Assembly (NCBI GenBank): GCA_016709875.1
Contig: JADJLZ010000002.1
Span: forward strand, 62,001-126,000
Direction of reading: 5' to 3'
Source: Planctomycetota bacterium
Lineage (GTDB): Bacteria > Planctomycetota > UBA1135 > GCA-002686595
DNA: 64,000 nt
Each line of letters starts with the position of its first letter. Positions within the stretch are counted from its first letter, which is position 1. The position numbers were made by a program, and so were the translations under genes. Positions 16,873 to 26,629 of the stretch are shown piece by piece. The notes under the pieces are model-generated. The model was not told the DNA's origin. It searched no databases and was given only the letters and a program-made list of their open reading frames with translations.

Positions 16873-17616
16873 TCAGATCCGCTGCGACATCACCAGCTGA
16901 CGCGGGGAGCTCTCGCCCAGGGGCGAGCCGTCGAAATCGCCGAAGGCGGCCCGCTGGCGGAAGCCCGCGGCATCGAGCCAGCGCAGCAGTTCCTCGGGCT
17001 CATAGAGCCGGACCTCCTCGCGCCAGCGCAGCGTCCCGGACTCGTTCTGCAACTCGACGTCCTTCACTACCAGACGACCGCCGGCCTGCAGCGAGCGCGA
17101 CTCGACGAGCCGCGCGCCGCCGCGCTCGGTGCGCGAGAAGGGCACGAGGCGCGCGCGCACGAAGGCCGGGTTCATCAGGTCCATCGCCAGGAATCCGCCG
17201 GGGGCGAGCACGCGCGCGATCTCGAGCAGCACGCGCTTGTCGCCCTCCTCGCCGAAATACCCAAAGGACGAGAACAGGTTGACGACCGAGCCGAAGCTCG
17301 CGCCAGCAAACGGCAGCGTGCGCGCATCGCCGCGCAGGATGCGGCCGCGCAACCGCTCCCAGCCCGGGCTGCCCGCGGCGTGTGCGAGCAATTCGGGCGA
17401 GAGGTCGATGCCGACCGCGTCGATGCCCGACTCGCGCATGGCGAGCGTATGCCGCCCGAAGCCGCAGCACAGGTCGAGCACCCGCCCGCGCAAGCCCTGC
17501 GCGACGAGGAACCCCGCTTCACGCCGTGCCGCACTCAAGTCACGGTGCGGATAGAGCCGCACGTAGCCCTCGCGAAAGGCCTCGACGAACCAGGGATCCG
17601 CGGGGACGGCCGGCAT
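16873..17616 (-). CDS. SAM-dependent methyltransferase, class I
   Basis: A 247-residue Rossmann-fold methyltransferase. Motif I is VLDLCCGFGRHTLAM at about residues 46-60. An acidic residue in VGIDLSPELL (about 70-79) binds the adenosine ribose, and RGDARTLPF is the motif III region. The C-terminal half carries the LEIARVLAPGGFLAMDLMNP segment seen in small-molecule methyltransferases of the Methyltransf_25/11 type. The substrate cannot be assigned. The ATG at 17616 directly abuts the stop codon of the upstream lipoprotein gene (TAG at 17619-17617), so the pair is probably co-translated. Confidence 0.82.
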   Translation of the reverse strand: MPAVPADPWFVEAFREGYVRLYPHRDLSAARREAGFLVAQGLRGRVLDLCCGFGRHTLAMRESGIDAVGIDLSPELLAHAAGSPGWERLRGRILRGDARTLPFAGASFGSVVNLFSSFGYFGEEGDKRVLLEIARVLAPGGFLAMDLMNPAFVRARLVPFSRTERGGARLVESRSLQAGGRLVVKDVELQNESGTLRWREEVRLYEPEELLRWLDAAGFRQRAAFGDFDGSPLGESSPRQLVMSQRI

Positions 17617-18141
17617 CTAGCCGCCTTGCTTACGGGGAACCGCGGGCTTGGCCGTCTCGCTCCGCGGCGAAATCGTGATCTCGATGTCCGTCGCACCGTT
17701 GCGTGCGCGCGCACGCCCGCGCTCCACGCCCTCGCGCGTGCCCGGCAGGCCGTCGGGATCGAAGTTGGCCTCGATTTCGAGCTCCCCGGGCAGGCCGCGC
17801 GCAGGGTCGCCGACGCGATCGGCCTCGCACAGGCCGAAGTAGTGCGCCAGCGTGCTGTCTCCGGGCAGCCAGTCGGGATCGTCCATCGCGTAGATGCGTG
17901 AGAGATAGGGCTCCGCGCCCGCGCGGCCGGCCTCGCCCTCCCCCCAGGCCTGGATCGTGACGCTGCCGCGCCGCTCCCCGGTGAGCTCCGCGGAGAGCTC
18001 GACCTTTCCCGCGAGCGTCGCCGGTTCGCGGCTGTTCGCCGGATCCGCGAGTGGCGCAGGGGCCGGCGCCTGGCTCCCGCCGCAGCCGAGCGGCGCGAGC
18101 GCGGCGAGGCCGAGGAGTGCTAGGTGTCGCGTGCGGGGCAT
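17617..18141 (-). CDS. Predicted lipoprotein, function unknown
   Basis: A 174-residue protein beginning MPRTRHLALLGLAALAPLGC, a lipoprotein signal peptide with Cys at residue 20. An Ala/Pro linker follows, then a beta-rich domain with EATLAGKVELSAELTGE-like content and an acidic C-terminus. I do not recognise the family. A TATACA hexamer on the minus strand at 18173-18178 could be a -10 element; if so it favours the ATG at 18141 over an upstream in-frame ATG at 18168, which would be only about 5 nt from it. It is divergent from dgt and abuts the methyltransferase. Confidence 0.62.
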   Translation of the reverse strand: MPRTRHLALLGLAALAPLGCGGSQAPAPAPLADPANSREPATLAGKVELSAELTGERRGSVTIQAWGEGEAGRAGAEPYLSRIYAMDDPDWLPGDSTLAHYFGLCEADRVGDPARGLPGELEIEANFDPDGLPGTREGVERGRARARNGATDIEITISPRSETAKPAVPRKQGG

Positions 18142-18216
18142 GGGGAGTGCGGAGGCTGTACGCACCATGGCATTGTATAGCCTTGGCGTCGGATCTCGAC
18201 CGCCGCAAGGGAAAGC

Positions 18217-19425
18217 ATGAGGGAAGACTCGAGCCTGATCGACCGTCTCGCCAAAGAGGTGCGCGAGGAGCGCGATCTCGCTCCCTGGGCGAGCTTCAGC
18301 GCGCGCACCCATGGACGTGCGCATCCCGAGCCCGAGGACGAGCTGCGTACGGGCTACGAGCGCGACCGGGACCGGGTCATCCACAGCACGGCCTTCCGCC
18401 GACTGATGTACAAGACCCAGGTCTTCCTGAACCGCGAGGGCGATTCGTACCGCACACGCCTCTCGCACTCGCTCGAGGTGGCGCAGGTCGCGCGCAGCCT
18501 CTCGAGCGCGCTGCGCCTCAACGACGCGCTGGCCGAAGTGATCGCCCTGGCGCACGACATCGGTCACCCGCCCTTCGGCCACCGCGGCGAGACCGCGCTC
18601 GACGAGATCATGGCCGCGCACGAGGGCTTCCGGCACAACGCGCAGGTGCTGCGCGTCGTCGACCTGCTCGAACGCCGCAGCCCGGACTACGCCGGCCTCA
18701 ACCTGACGCGCGAGGTGCGCGAGTCGCTGTTGAAGCACGAGACCGGAGAGCACTGGCCAGCCGAGTTCGGGGAGCGCCCGCGGCACCCCTGCCTCGAGGC
18801 GCAGGTCGTCGACCTGGCGGACTCGACCGCCTACGACATGCACGACATCGAGGACGGGCTCTACGCGCAGATGTTCAGCGAGCAGGAACTCGAGCGGGGT
18901 TCCGCGCTCTGGCGCGCGGCACGCGCGGAGGTCGAGGCGCGCCATCCCGGCTTCCTCTCCTCGACCGGCGACGTGCGCCTGCGCGTGAAGCGCGTCGCGA
19001 ACCAGCTGCTCAAGTCCTGCATCAACGACCTGATCCGCGCCTCCTCCGCGCGCATCCGCGCGTCGGGCGTGCACGACGCCGACGCGGTGCGCGCGCATCC
19101 GCGCATGCTGATCGGTCACGGTCCCGAGCTCCAGCCGCAGGTGCAGGAGCTGCAGGCCTTCCTGTACAAGAACTTCTACCGCCACCCCTACTTGATGGAG
19201 CTCTCGCAGTACGCACGCAGCCTGCTCGCGGAGCTCTTCGGGGCCTACGTGCGCGCGCCCGGGGAGATGTCGCCCTGGTACCGCGTCTGGACGCGCGAAG
19301 TCGGACTCGAGCGCGCCGTGTGCGACTACCTCGCGGGCATGACCGACCGCTTCGCCGAGCGCGAGCACGCACGCCTGTGCCGCTCGACGCTCGAGCCGCC
19401 GCGGCGCGTCGTCAGTCCGTACTGA
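18217..19425 (+). CDS. dgt: Deoxyguanosinetriphosphate triphosphohydrolase-like HD hydrolase
   Basis: A 402-residue HD-superfamily enzyme hydrolysing dNTPs to deoxynucleosides and triphosphate. The metal-binding residues are visible: His in TRLSHSLEVAQVAR, HD in ALAHDIGHPPFGHRGE, and the later Asp in VDLADSTAYDMHDIEDG. GYERDRDRVIHSTAFRRLMY near residues 46-65 is typical of the family. The length matches the dGTPase-like group rather than E. coli Dgt (about 500). AAGGG 6 nt before the ATG at 18217 supports the start. The 3' end overlaps the convergent ABC permease gene by 14 nt. Confidence 0.93.
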   Translation: MREDSSLIDRLAKEVREERDLAPWASFSARTHGRAHPEPEDELRTGYERDRDRVIHSTAFRRLMYKTQVFLNREGDSYRTRLSHSLEVAQVARSLSSALRLNDALAEVIALAHDIGHPPFGHRGETALDEIMAAHEGFRHNAQVLRVVDLLERRSPDYAGLNLTREVRESLLKHETGEHWPAEFGERPRHPCLEAQVVDLADSTAYDMHDIEDGLYAQMFSEQELERGSALWRAARAEVEARHPGFLSSTGDVRLRVKRVANQLLKSCINDLIRASSARIRASGVHDADAVRAHPRMLIGHGPELQPQVQELQAFLYKNFYRHPYLMELSQYARSLLAELFGAYVRAPGEMSPWYRVWTREVGLERAVCDYLAGMTDRFAEREHARLCRSTLEPPRRVVSPY

Positions 19426-20707
19426 GGAAGCGGCGCTTCCACGCTCGCGCGGCGACCGCGCTCGTCCCCGCCGCGATCGCGAGCAGCACGAGCACCTCGA
19501 GCCAGATGCCGCCGAGGCCCTTGCCGTACCACAGAATGGCCTGGTAGCCGTCCATCGCCCAGGCGTTGAGCGTGAAGTGTCCGAGCTTCTGGTACCACGC
19601 GGGCGTGGCGATCAGCGGGAACCAGCTGCCCCCGAGCGCGCTCATGACCAGGATCACGAGCGTCGAAAAGCCCTCGAGCTGCTTGCGCGTCTGGGCCAGC
19701 ATCGCGAGCGCGAGCCCGAGCCCGGTCGCGGCCGCGACCACCGCCAGCGAGAGCACCACGAGCGGCAACGGGTCGCGAAACACCGGCACGGAGAAAACAA
19801 GCCCGCCAAAGACGAACAGGATCGCGAGCTGCGCGCAGCCGAGTGTCGCGGTGAAGAGGAACTTGCCGGGCAGGATCGCCGAGCCGCCGCCGGGCGCGAG
19901 CCGCAGGCGCTGCAAGGTCCCCTGCTCGTGCTCCTCGAGAATCGTGCCGCCCGCGGCGACCAGGCCGAAGAGCAGCATCATCACCGCGATGCCCGAAATC
20001 GCGTGGGACTGCATCGCCGACTTCTGCGTGGCGTCCTCGCCGCCGGCGACGTCTTCGACGCGCATGCCCACGAGGCGCGGCACGAAGCTCGCGAAGTCGA
20101 AGTCCTCCTGCGGCGCACCCGGCAGCGCGTCCTGCGCGGCGTGCTCGTCGGCCCACTTCGAGATCGCCTCCCAGGTCGAGTCGAAGATCGAGCGCATGCC
20201 CGGGAACTGCTCGAAGGAGAAGCCGAGCTCGCCCATGCCGTGCAGCACGATGCCGCGCGTGAGTTCCTCGTCGCCCGAGCCGAGCAGAGCAGGCAGCAGT
20301 GCGCCGGCGAGGATCTGCTGCTCGATGGTCGCGCCCGGATCGCGATAGAGCGCGAGCTGCTGCTGCTGTGCGCTGCCGACCGAGGCACCCCAGCCCGCGG
20401 GAATCACGAGCGCCGCCGGCGCCTTGCCGTCCGCGATGCGGCGGCGCGTGTCGAGCGCGCGCTCGACGCGCAGCGAGGCATTGGCCTCGAGGCCGCGCAC
20501 GAGCGACTGCGAGCGCGCGCTCTGATCGAGATCCTCGACCAGCAGGTGCACGCGCGCCGCTCCCCCGCCTCCGAAGCCGCCCATCGCCGCGGCGAAGATC
20601 GTCGCGAGGAAGATCGGCAGCGCGAGCGAGAGCAGCAGCGCCGTGCGGTCGCGCAAGAACAGCCGCCAGTCCTTGCGGCACACCTCCCAGGCTCCACTCA
20701 GGATCAT
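19412..20707 (-). CDS. ABC-2 type exporter permease
   Basis: A 431-residue membrane protein of the ABC-2/DrrB-YhfA type. It has one N-terminal membrane helix (about 22-44), a large extracytoplasmic domain (about 50-240) and a cluster of five hydrophobic segments from about 245 to 420. HEQGTLQRLRLAP between the membrane segments is a typical coupling-loop sequence for this permease class. It follows the ATPase gene by 4 nt and forms a single transporter with it. The substrate is unknown; candidates in this family include drugs, polysaccharides and lipids. Confidence 0.87.
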   Translation of the reverse strand: MILSGAWEVCRKDWRLFLRDRTALLLSLALPIFLATIFAAAMGGFGGGGAARVHLLVEDLDQSARSQSLVRGLEANASLRVERALDTRRRIADGKAPAALVIPAGWGASVGSAQQQQLALYRDPGATIEQQILAGALLPALLGSGDEELTRGIVLHGMGELGFSFEQFPGMRSIFDSTWEAISKWADEHAAQDALPGAPQEDFDFASFVPRLVGMRVEDVAGGEDATQKSAMQSHAISGIAVMMLLFGLVAAGGTILEEHEQGTLQRLRLAPGGGSAILPGKFLFTATLGCAQLAILFVFGGLVFSVPVFRDPLPLVVLSLAVVAAATGLGLALAMLAQTRKQLEGFSTLVILVMSALGGSWFPLIATPAWYQKLGHFTLNAWAMDGYQAILWYGKGLGGIWLEVLVLLAIAAGTSAVAARAWKRRFLSTD

Positions 20708-20711
20708 CGCG

Positions 20712-21575
20712 TTACTCCTCGTCCCTCAAGGCGCGGCCGGTGAGCGCCAGGAAGACAGCCTCGAGGTCGGGCAGCTCTTCCTCGACGCGGAAGGTGATGC
20801 CCGCGGCCTCGAGCCGGGTGCGCGTGCCTTCGTCGAGCTCGACGCGTGCGTAGCGCTGTACAGCCGAGTGCGCCTGGCCGCGGCGCAGCTCCTCCAGCGT
20901 GCCCTGCGCCACGGCGCGGCCCGTGTCGAGGATCGCGATTCTGTCGCACAGGCGCTCGACCTCGCCAAGTTGGTGAGTCGTGTAGACCAGCGTCAGACCG
21001 TCCGCGTGCAGCCGCTCGACCATCTCGAACACGTGGTTGCGCGACTGCGGATCGACACCCACAGTCGGCTCGTCCATGAAGACCAGCTCGGGCTCGTGCA
21101 GCAGTGCCGTGACGAGGTTGAGGCGCCGCTTCATGCCGCCCGAATAGGTCGACACCGGATCGCGCCGGCGTTCGCGCAGCCCCGCCAGTTCGAGCGCCCA
21201 GTCCACGCGCCGCTCCAGGTGCGCCCCGGACAGGCCGTGCATGCGCCCGTGGAACTCGAGGTTCTCGTCGGCGTGCAGCGGATCGTAGAGCGCGAGCTCC
21301 TGCGGCACGACGCCGATGCGCGCGCGCAGCTCCGCCGCCTCGCGCTGTGGATCGAGGCCGAGCACACGCACACTGCCCGCGCTCGGGGCGCAGAGCGTGC
21401 ACAGCACCCGGATCGTGGTGGTCTTGCCCGCCCCGTTGGGACCGAGCAGGCCGAGCGACTGCCCGCGTTCGAGCTCGAGATCCAGACCGTCGACGGCCCG
21501 GCGCTCGCCGAAGAGGCGGACCAGTCCGCGTACCTCGATCGCCGGAGCGCCGCGTGTGCTGCCTAGGGGGAGCAT
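20712..21575 (-). CDS. ABC transporter ATP-binding protein (ABC-2 exporter partner)
   Basis: A 287-residue ATPase with all nucleotide-binding motifs: Walker A GPNGAGKTTT (about 42-51), Q-loop VVPQELALYDPL, signature YSGGMKRRLNLV, Walker B LVFMDEPTVGVDP and the H-loop TTHQLGEVERL. The 60-residue C-terminal extension (about 225-287) is common in drug-exporter ATPases of the DrrA type. The start at ATG 21575 lacks an evident Shine-Dalgarno. It is divergent from rnc and directly upstream of its permease. Confidence 0.92.
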   Translation of the reverse strand: MLPLGSTRGAPAIEVRGLVRLFGERRAVDGLDLELERGQSLGLLGPNGAGKTTTIRVLCTLCAPSAGSVRVLGLDPQREAAELRARIGVVPQELALYDPLHADENLEFHGRMHGLSGAHLERRVDWALELAGLRERRRDPVSTYSGGMKRRLNLVTALLHEPELVFMDEPTVGVDPQSRNHVFEMVERLHADGLTLVYTTHQLGEVERLCDRIAILDTGRAVAQGTLEELRRGQAHSAVQRYARVELDEGTRTRLEAAGITFRVEEELPDLEAVFLALTGRALRDEE

Positions 21576-21650
21576 GGGTTGCCTATACTGTGGAGCCACC
21601 CGCGCGGATCCTTCTCGAAAAGCAGCGTCCGCAGCGCCACCCGACCACCG

Positions 21651-22307
21651 ATGCCCGTCCTGCCGCACGAATTCCGCGACCCCTCGCTGCTCGAGCTGGC
21701 CTTGACGCACTCCTCGACCGGGTTGGACGAGGACAACGAGCGCCTGGAGTACCTGGGTGACGCGGCGCTCGACCTGGTCGTCGCCGAGGAGCTCTTCCGC
21801 TCGCACCCGGACCTGCGCGAGGGCGACCTGACCGAGTTGAAGTCGCACGTGGTCTCGCGCACCACGCTCGCGCGCGCCGCGCGCCAGCTCGGTCTCGAGC
21901 CGCTGGCGCGCATCGGCCTGGGCCTGCGCCGCCGCGCGCTGCCCGCCTCGGTGCTCGCCAACCTGTACGAGGCGCTGCTCGGAGCCGTGTACCTCGACGG
22001 CGGGCTCGAGGCCGCGCGCGCCTTCACGCACACGACGCTCGAGGAGCCGCTCGCCCTCGCGCGCGCACGCCGCGGCACGGCCAACCCCAAACAGGAGCTG
22101 CAGCACCGCACGCAGCAACGCTGGAACGAGTTGCCGGTCTACCACCTGCTCGAGAGCCGCGGCGAGGCGCACGCGCGCGCCTTCCTCGTCTGTGCTCAAC
22201 TGCGCGAGGAGCGCTTCCCCTCCGCCTGGGGCCGCACGCTCAAGGAAGCCGAGAGCTGGGCCGCGCACGAGGCGCTGCTGGTCCTGCGCGAAAGAGAGCG
22301 CGCGTGA
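21651..22307 (+). CDS. rnc: Ribonuclease III
   Basis: A 218-residue double-strand-specific endoribonuclease. The RNase III signature NERLEYLGDAALDLVV lies at about residues 29-44, with the catalytic Glu and Asp, and ANLYEALLGAVYLDGG carries the second acidic pair. The double-stranded-RNA-binding domain begins at about 145 (NPKQELQHRTQQRWNELPVY) and ends with the AWGRTLKEAESWAAHEALL helix. The length is typical. The stop overlaps the mfd start (GTGA). A TATACT hexamer at 21584-21589 could be a -10 element, but there is no good -35. Confidence 0.95.
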   Translation: MPVLPHEFRDPSLLELALTHSSTGLDEDNERLEYLGDAALDLVVAEELFRSHPDLREGDLTELKSHVVSRTTLARAARQLGLEPLARIGLGLRRRALPASVLANLYEALLGAVYLDGGLEAARAFTHTTLEEPLALARARRGTANPKQELQHRTQQRWNELPVYHLLESRGEAHARAFLVCAQLREERFPSAWGRTLKEAESWAAHEALLVLRERERA

Positions 22308-25300
22308 GCGAAGCGCCCGTCGGCGCGCCCTTCGAGGCGCACGAGCTGGATGCCGCGCCCGAACTGGTGCGGCTCGTCGAGCGCTTCCACGCGCAGCGTG
22401 CGCTCGCGGTCGGCAACCTGTGGGGCTCCGCGCAGGCCTTCGCGCTGGCTTTCCTTGCGCGCCACGCGGCCGGCCCCTGGCTCGTGTGCGCTTCGACCGA
22501 CGCGGAGGCAGAGGCCTTCCGCGAAGACCTCGCGTTCTTCGGCCTGGAAGCCGGCCACTTCCCCGCGCGCGAGTCGCTCGGCGGACGGGCCGCCGCCGCG
22601 GATCCCGACCAGGTACGCGCGCGCCTCGAGCTCGTGCAGCGCCAGCTCGGCCCGCCCGAACGCCGCCCGCGCGTGATCGTCGCCTCGGCGCTCGCGCTGT
22701 TGCAGCCGGTGCCGGCCGCGTCCGACCTGGAAAAGGAGTTCCTCGTGCTCGCGCGCGGCCAGCACGTCGACACGGGCGAGCTGCTCGCGCGCTTTGTGCT
22801 GGCCGGCTTCACCCGCGCGCCGCTGGCGGAGAAGCCTGGCGAGGTCAGCCTGCGCGGCGAGATCCTCGACGTCTATCCCTTCGCTGCGGAGCTCCCGCTG
22901 CGCGTCGAACTCTTCGGCGACGAGATCGAGTCGCTGCGCACCTTCGACCCGCTCGACCAGCGCAGCGTCGAAACGCTGCAGGAAGCGCGCCTGTGTCTGG
23001 CCGCCGACAGCGGCGGAATCGAGGACGGCAATGGCGTGCTGCTGCCGACGCTGCTCGCGCGCTCCACGGTCTGGGTGCGCGTCGAGCCGCTGCGCATCGA
23101 GGAGCGCGAGGCGAGCCTGCGCATCCAGTCGCCCAGCCACGCGCGCGCGCTCTTGCAGCTCGCGGGACAGCGCGAGGGCTGCCGCACGCTCGATCTGCAG
23201 AGCCTGCCCGCGCGCGGCCTGGACCTCGACACACGCTCGGTGCAGGCGCTCGCCGTGGGCATGCGCGAGGCGCCCGCGGCGCTGCTCGAGGCGACGCACG
23301 AGGGCACGCGCGCCGTGGTGCTGTGCCAGACCGAGGCCGAGGCGCATCGCTTCCGCGGCATGCTCGACGAGGGGCTAGCGGGCGCCAGCGCCCAGGCGCG
23401 CGCGCGCATCGAGACGCGCATCGGCTCGCTCGCGCGCGGTTTCCGCATCCCCGGCCTGCGCACGCTGCTCGTGAACCACCGCGAACTCGCGGGCATCCTC
23501 GGCCGGCGCGCGGCGACGAAGGTGCACTCGCACCACAAGGTGCGCGCGATCCAGTCCTTCTTCGAGCTCAAGCCCGGCGACCACGTCGTGCACGCGGTTC
23601 ACGGGGTGGCGCGCTTCACGGGCCTGGAACGGCTCGCGCGCGGGGGCGGCGAGGAGGAACACCTGAAGCTCGTCTTTGCCGACGAGGTCTCGCTCTTCGT
23701 GCCGGCCTCGCGCATCGACCTCGTGCAGCGCTTCGTCGGGAGCGGCTCGAGCGCGCCGCCGCTGGACAAGATCGGCGGCCAGGCCTTCCGCAGGCGCAAG
23801 GAGAAGGTTGAACGCGCGCTCTTCGACCTCGCCTCGGAACTGCTCGAGGTGCAGGCGCGGCGCGCGCTCTCCAAGCGCTCCCCCTGGAAGGACGACGACG
23901 ATCTCGTGCGCGACATGATCGGCGCCTTCCCCTACGCCGACACTGCCGACCAGGTCACGGTCGATCGCGAGATCCGCAGCGACCTCTCCAGCGAGCGGCC
24001 GATGGACCGACTGCTGTGCGGCGACGTCGGCTTCGGCAAGACCGAACTCGCGGTGCGTGCCGCGTTCCGCGTCGTGAGCAGCGGCGGCCAGGTCGCGGTG
24101 CTCGTACCGACGACCGTGCTCGCGCAGCAGCACTTCCTGACCTTCCAGGAACGCATGGCGGACTTCCCGGTCGAGGTGGCCGAGCTCTCGCGCTACATCT
24201 CCGGCGAGGAGGAGCGCAGCATCCTCGAACGCCTCGGCCGCGGCGAGGTCGACGTCGTGATCGGCACGCACCGGATCCTCTCGAAGGACGTCTCCTTCGC
24301 GCGCCTGGGGCTCGTGATCGTCGACGAAGAGCAGCGTTTCGGCGTGACGCACAAGGAGCACTTCAAGAAGCTGCGCGCGAGCGTGGACGTGCTCACGCTG
24401 ACCGCCACGCCGATCCCGCGCACGCTGCACATGTCGCTCGCCGGCGTGCGCGACATCTCGGCGCTGACCATGGCTCCGGAGGGCCGGCAGGAGATCGAGA
24501 CCGTCCTCGGCTACGTCGAGGACGAGGACGAACTGCGCGCCGCGCTGCTCGCGGAGAAGAACCGCGGCGGGCAGCTGTTCTTCCTGCACAACCGTGTCGA
24601 ATCGATCGCGCAGCGCGCCTTGCAGCTCTCGAGACTCGTGCCCGAGTGCTCCTTCGCGATCGGCCACGGCCAGATGGGTGCGCGCGAGTTGAAGCGCGTG
24701 ATGGACGCCTTCACGCGCGGCGACGTGGACGTGCTCGTCGCGACGACGATCATCGAGAGCGGGATCGACATCCCCGCCGCGGGCACGATCATGATCGACC
24801 ACGCGGACCATTTCGGCCTCTCGGAACTGCACCAGCTGCGTGGCCGCGTCGGCCGCGGCGCGAACAAGGCGCGCTGCCACCTGCTGGTCGAGAAGTGGAA
24901 GCCGCTCAGCCACGAGGCGCGCGAGCGGCTCAAGGCGCTGGAGGAGATGAATCAGCTCGGCGCCGGCTTCCAGATCTCGATGAAGGACCTCGAGATCCGC
25001 GGCGCGGGCAACATCCTCGGCCCGCAGCAGTCGGGCAACATCGGCGCGGTCGGCTACGACATGTACTGCAGGCTTCTGAAGCAGTGCGTGGAGAACCTGC
25101 AGTCGGGGCTGAGCCTGGAGAACGCCACCGGACAGCACGCCGAGGAATCCGGCGTCGATCTCGAGCTCGGGATCCGCGCCTTCCTGCCGCAGGAATGGCT
25201 GCCCGATCCGCGCGCGCGCATCGAACTGCTGCGTCAGCTCTCCTCGATCGACGGCTCGCAGGACGAGGCGCGCGCGCTCGAGATGCTGCACGATCGCTTC

Positions 25301-25603
25301 GGACGCGTGCCGGAGGAGGCGCGCGACCTCGTGCGGCTCTTCCGCCTCAAGGCGCAGCTCGAGCGGCTCTCGATCACGCGCCTGGTGTTCCGCGGCGACG
25401 CCTACGTGATCGAATACGGCGACCGAATCGCGCTCGAGCAGGGTCTCGACCTCGCGCGCGCCGAACTGCGGCCGGTGCGGGCGGGCCTGGCGCACCTGGT
25501 CGTGCCCGAGCGCTCGCGCCAGCCAGCGCGCGCGCTCGAGTGGTTCGAGTCGCTCTTGCAGCGCAGCGGCCCGGGCGCGAAGATCCCATCCCGCCGCCCA
25601 TGA
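22304..25603 (+). CDS. mfd: Transcription-repair coupling factor Mfd
   Basis: A 1,099-residue DNA translocase that removes stalled RNA polymerase and recruits UvrA. UvrB-like domains occupy about residues 1-330. The CarD-like RNA polymerase interaction domain is at about 420-495 (GDHVVHAVHGVARFTGLERL). The RecG-like motor has Walker A GDVGFGKTELAVRAAF at about 573 and DEEQ at about 673, followed by LTATPIPRTLHMSLAGVRD. Motif VI/TRG lies near QLRGRVGRGANKARCHLL. The C-terminal D7 domain ends the protein. The GTG start overlaps the rnc stop by 4 nt. No truncation is seen; family members are usually about 1,150 residues. Confidence 0.97.
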   Translation: MSEAPVGAPFEAHELDAAPELVRLVERFHAQRALAVGNLWGSAQAFALAFLARHAAGPWLVCASTDAEAEAFREDLAFFGLEAGHFPARESLGGRAAAADPDQVRARLELVQRQLGPPERRPRVIVASALALLQPVPAASDLEKEFLVLARGQHVDTGELLARFVLAGFTRAPLAEKPGEVSLRGEILDVYPFAAELPLRVELFGDEIESLRTFDPLDQRSVETLQEARLCLAADSGGIEDGNGVLLPTLLARSTVWVRVEPLRIEEREASLRIQSPSHARALLQLAGQREGCRTLDLQSLPARGLDLDTRSVQALAVGMREAPAALLEATHEGTRAVVLCQTEAEAHRFRGMLDEGLAGASAQARARIETRIGSLARGFRIPGLRTLLVNHRELAGILGRRAATKVHSHHKVRAIQSFFELKPGDHVVHAVHGVARFTGLERLARGGGEEEHLKLVFADEVSLFVPASRIDLVQRFVGSGSSAPPLDKIGGQAFRRRKEKVERALFDLASELLEVQARRALSKRSPWKDDDDLVRDMIGAFPYADTADQVTVDREIRSDLSSERPMDRLLCGDVGFGKTELAVRAAFRVVSSGGQVAVLVPTTVLAQQHFLTFQERMADFPVEVAELSRYISGEEERSILERLGRGEVDVVIGTHRILSKDVSFARLGLVIVDEEQRFGVTHKEHFKKLRASVDVLTLTATPIPRTLHMSLAGVRDISALTMAPEGRQEIETVLGYVEDEDELRAALLAEKNRGGQLFFLHNRVESIAQRALQLSRLVPECSFAIGHGQMGARELKRVMDAFTRGDVDVLVATTIIESGIDIPAAGTIMIDHADHFGLSELHQLRGRVGRGANKARCHLLVEKWKPLSHEARERLKALEEMNQLGAGFQISMKDLEIRGAGNILGPQQSGNIGAVGYDMYCRLLKQCVENLQSGLSLENATGQHAEESGVDLELGIRAFLPQEWLPDPRARIELLRQLSSIDGSQDEARALEMLHDRFGRVPEEARDLVRLFRLKAQLERLSITRLVFRGDAYVIEYGDRIALEQGLDLARAELRPVRAGLAHLVVPERSRQPARALEWFESLLQRSGPGAKIPSRRP

Positions 25604-26622
25604 TCCCGCTGCTCCTCACCCTGCTGCCCGCTCTCCAGGACAAGCCTGCCGCTCCGTCCTCGGAGTGGAAGAACCTCGACGGCATCGCGCTGATCATCAA
25701 CGACGAAACGGTCACCGAGCGCGGCTTCCTGGTCCAGCTCGCGCGCTTCCGCCAGGCGAACCCCGGCGGCGACCCCAAGGCCGCGAGCGAGGCGCTGCAG
25801 CGCGAGATCGTGCTCGACGCGGTCGGCTCGCAAGCCGGCGAGGCGATGGGCTTCGATCAGGCGCGCGTGCGCGGAAGCGTGCGCGAATGGGAGCGTGCGC
25901 TGATCGACAACGCCGGCGGCGCCGTTCCCTACGCGCTCAAGCTCGCAAACGAGAACCGGACGGCAGAGGACGTGCGCCGGGATCTCGAAAAGCGCGTGCT
26001 GCGCAGGTACTGGGAGGAGTCCTGCACCGGCAAGGGCCCCAACCAGCAGGGCAAGATCGTCGCCGACCGCTTTGTCCGCCCAGGGATCCTGCGCCTTTCC
26101 TACCAGCAGATCGTGAACGATCCGCGCCGCGTCGAGAGCATCGGCGGCTCACCCTCGAAGGTCGTGCTACAGATCCTGGAAGTCGACCCGGCCAAGGTCG
26201 GCGGCACCTCGCAGGTGCAGGCAGCGGCCGCCGCGATTCGCGCGCGCCTGGCCTCGGGGGCCTCGGACTTCGAATCCGAAGCGCGCCAGTACGCCCTCCC
26301 GAGCAGTTCGAGCACGCCGCGCGAGCCGATCGATGAAGCCGGGTTGGCGAACGAATACCCCGGTCTGGCGAAGCTCGTCGCTCAGGCCAGGGATGGCGAC
26401 CTGCTCCCGCTCGTTGCGCCAAACGGCAGCAAGCAGGAGTGGAGCATCGTGCGCCTCGTGCAGCGCTCGAGCGCGGTGGTCCCCGACTTTCGGACGCCGG
26501 GACTGCAGCAGAAGATCCGCGAGGACCGCCAGCAGCAGCTCGACGAACAGCGCCTCGGAATCGCGCGGCTGAAGCAGTACGAAGGCTCGTACATCTGGCC
26601 GCCGCGCGCTTCCGGGCGCTGA
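25600..26622 (+). CDS. SurA/parvulin-like exported protein
   Basis: A 340-residue protein with a short N-terminal export signal (MIPLLLTLLPALQ). Residues about 26-150 resemble SurA-type chaperone N-domains (IALIINDETVTERGFLVQLA, then helices). A parvulin-like region follows at about 165-300 (VLQILEVDPAKVGG, AIRARLASGASDFESEARQY, DLLPLVAPNGSKQEWSIVRL), but key parvulin residues are too diverged to claim isomerase activity. It probably works in periplasmic or outer-membrane protein folding. The ATG overlaps the mfd stop (ATGA), placing it third in the rnc-mfd operon. It converges on rpsT with 7 nt between the stops. Confidence 0.7.
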   Translation: MIPLLLTLLPALQDKPAAPSSEWKNLDGIALIINDETVTERGFLVQLARFRQANPGGDPKAASEALQREIVLDAVGSQAGEAMGFDQARVRGSVREWERALIDNAGGAVPYALKLANENRTAEDVRRDLEKRVLRRYWEESCTGKGPNQQGKIVADRFVRPGILRLSYQQIVNDPRRVESIGGSPSKVVLQILEVDPAKVGGTSQVQAAAAAIRARLASGASDFESEARQYALPSSSSTPREPIDEAGLANEYPGLAKLVAQARDGDLLPLVAPNGSKQEWSIVRLVQRSSAVVPDFRTPGLQQKIREDRQQQLDEQRLGIARLKQYEGSYIWPPRASGR

Positions 26623-26629
26623 GCCCGGA

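Noticed and set aside
21584..21589. TATACT as a firm rnc promoter
   Set aside because: Good -10 hexamer but no -35 at 16-18 nt; not listed as a feature.
23375..25495. Long minus-strand open frame antisense to mfd (706 codons)
   Set aside because: Arg/Ala/Asp/His-biased translation with no motifs, fully inside the clear mfd gene; an artefact of high GC.
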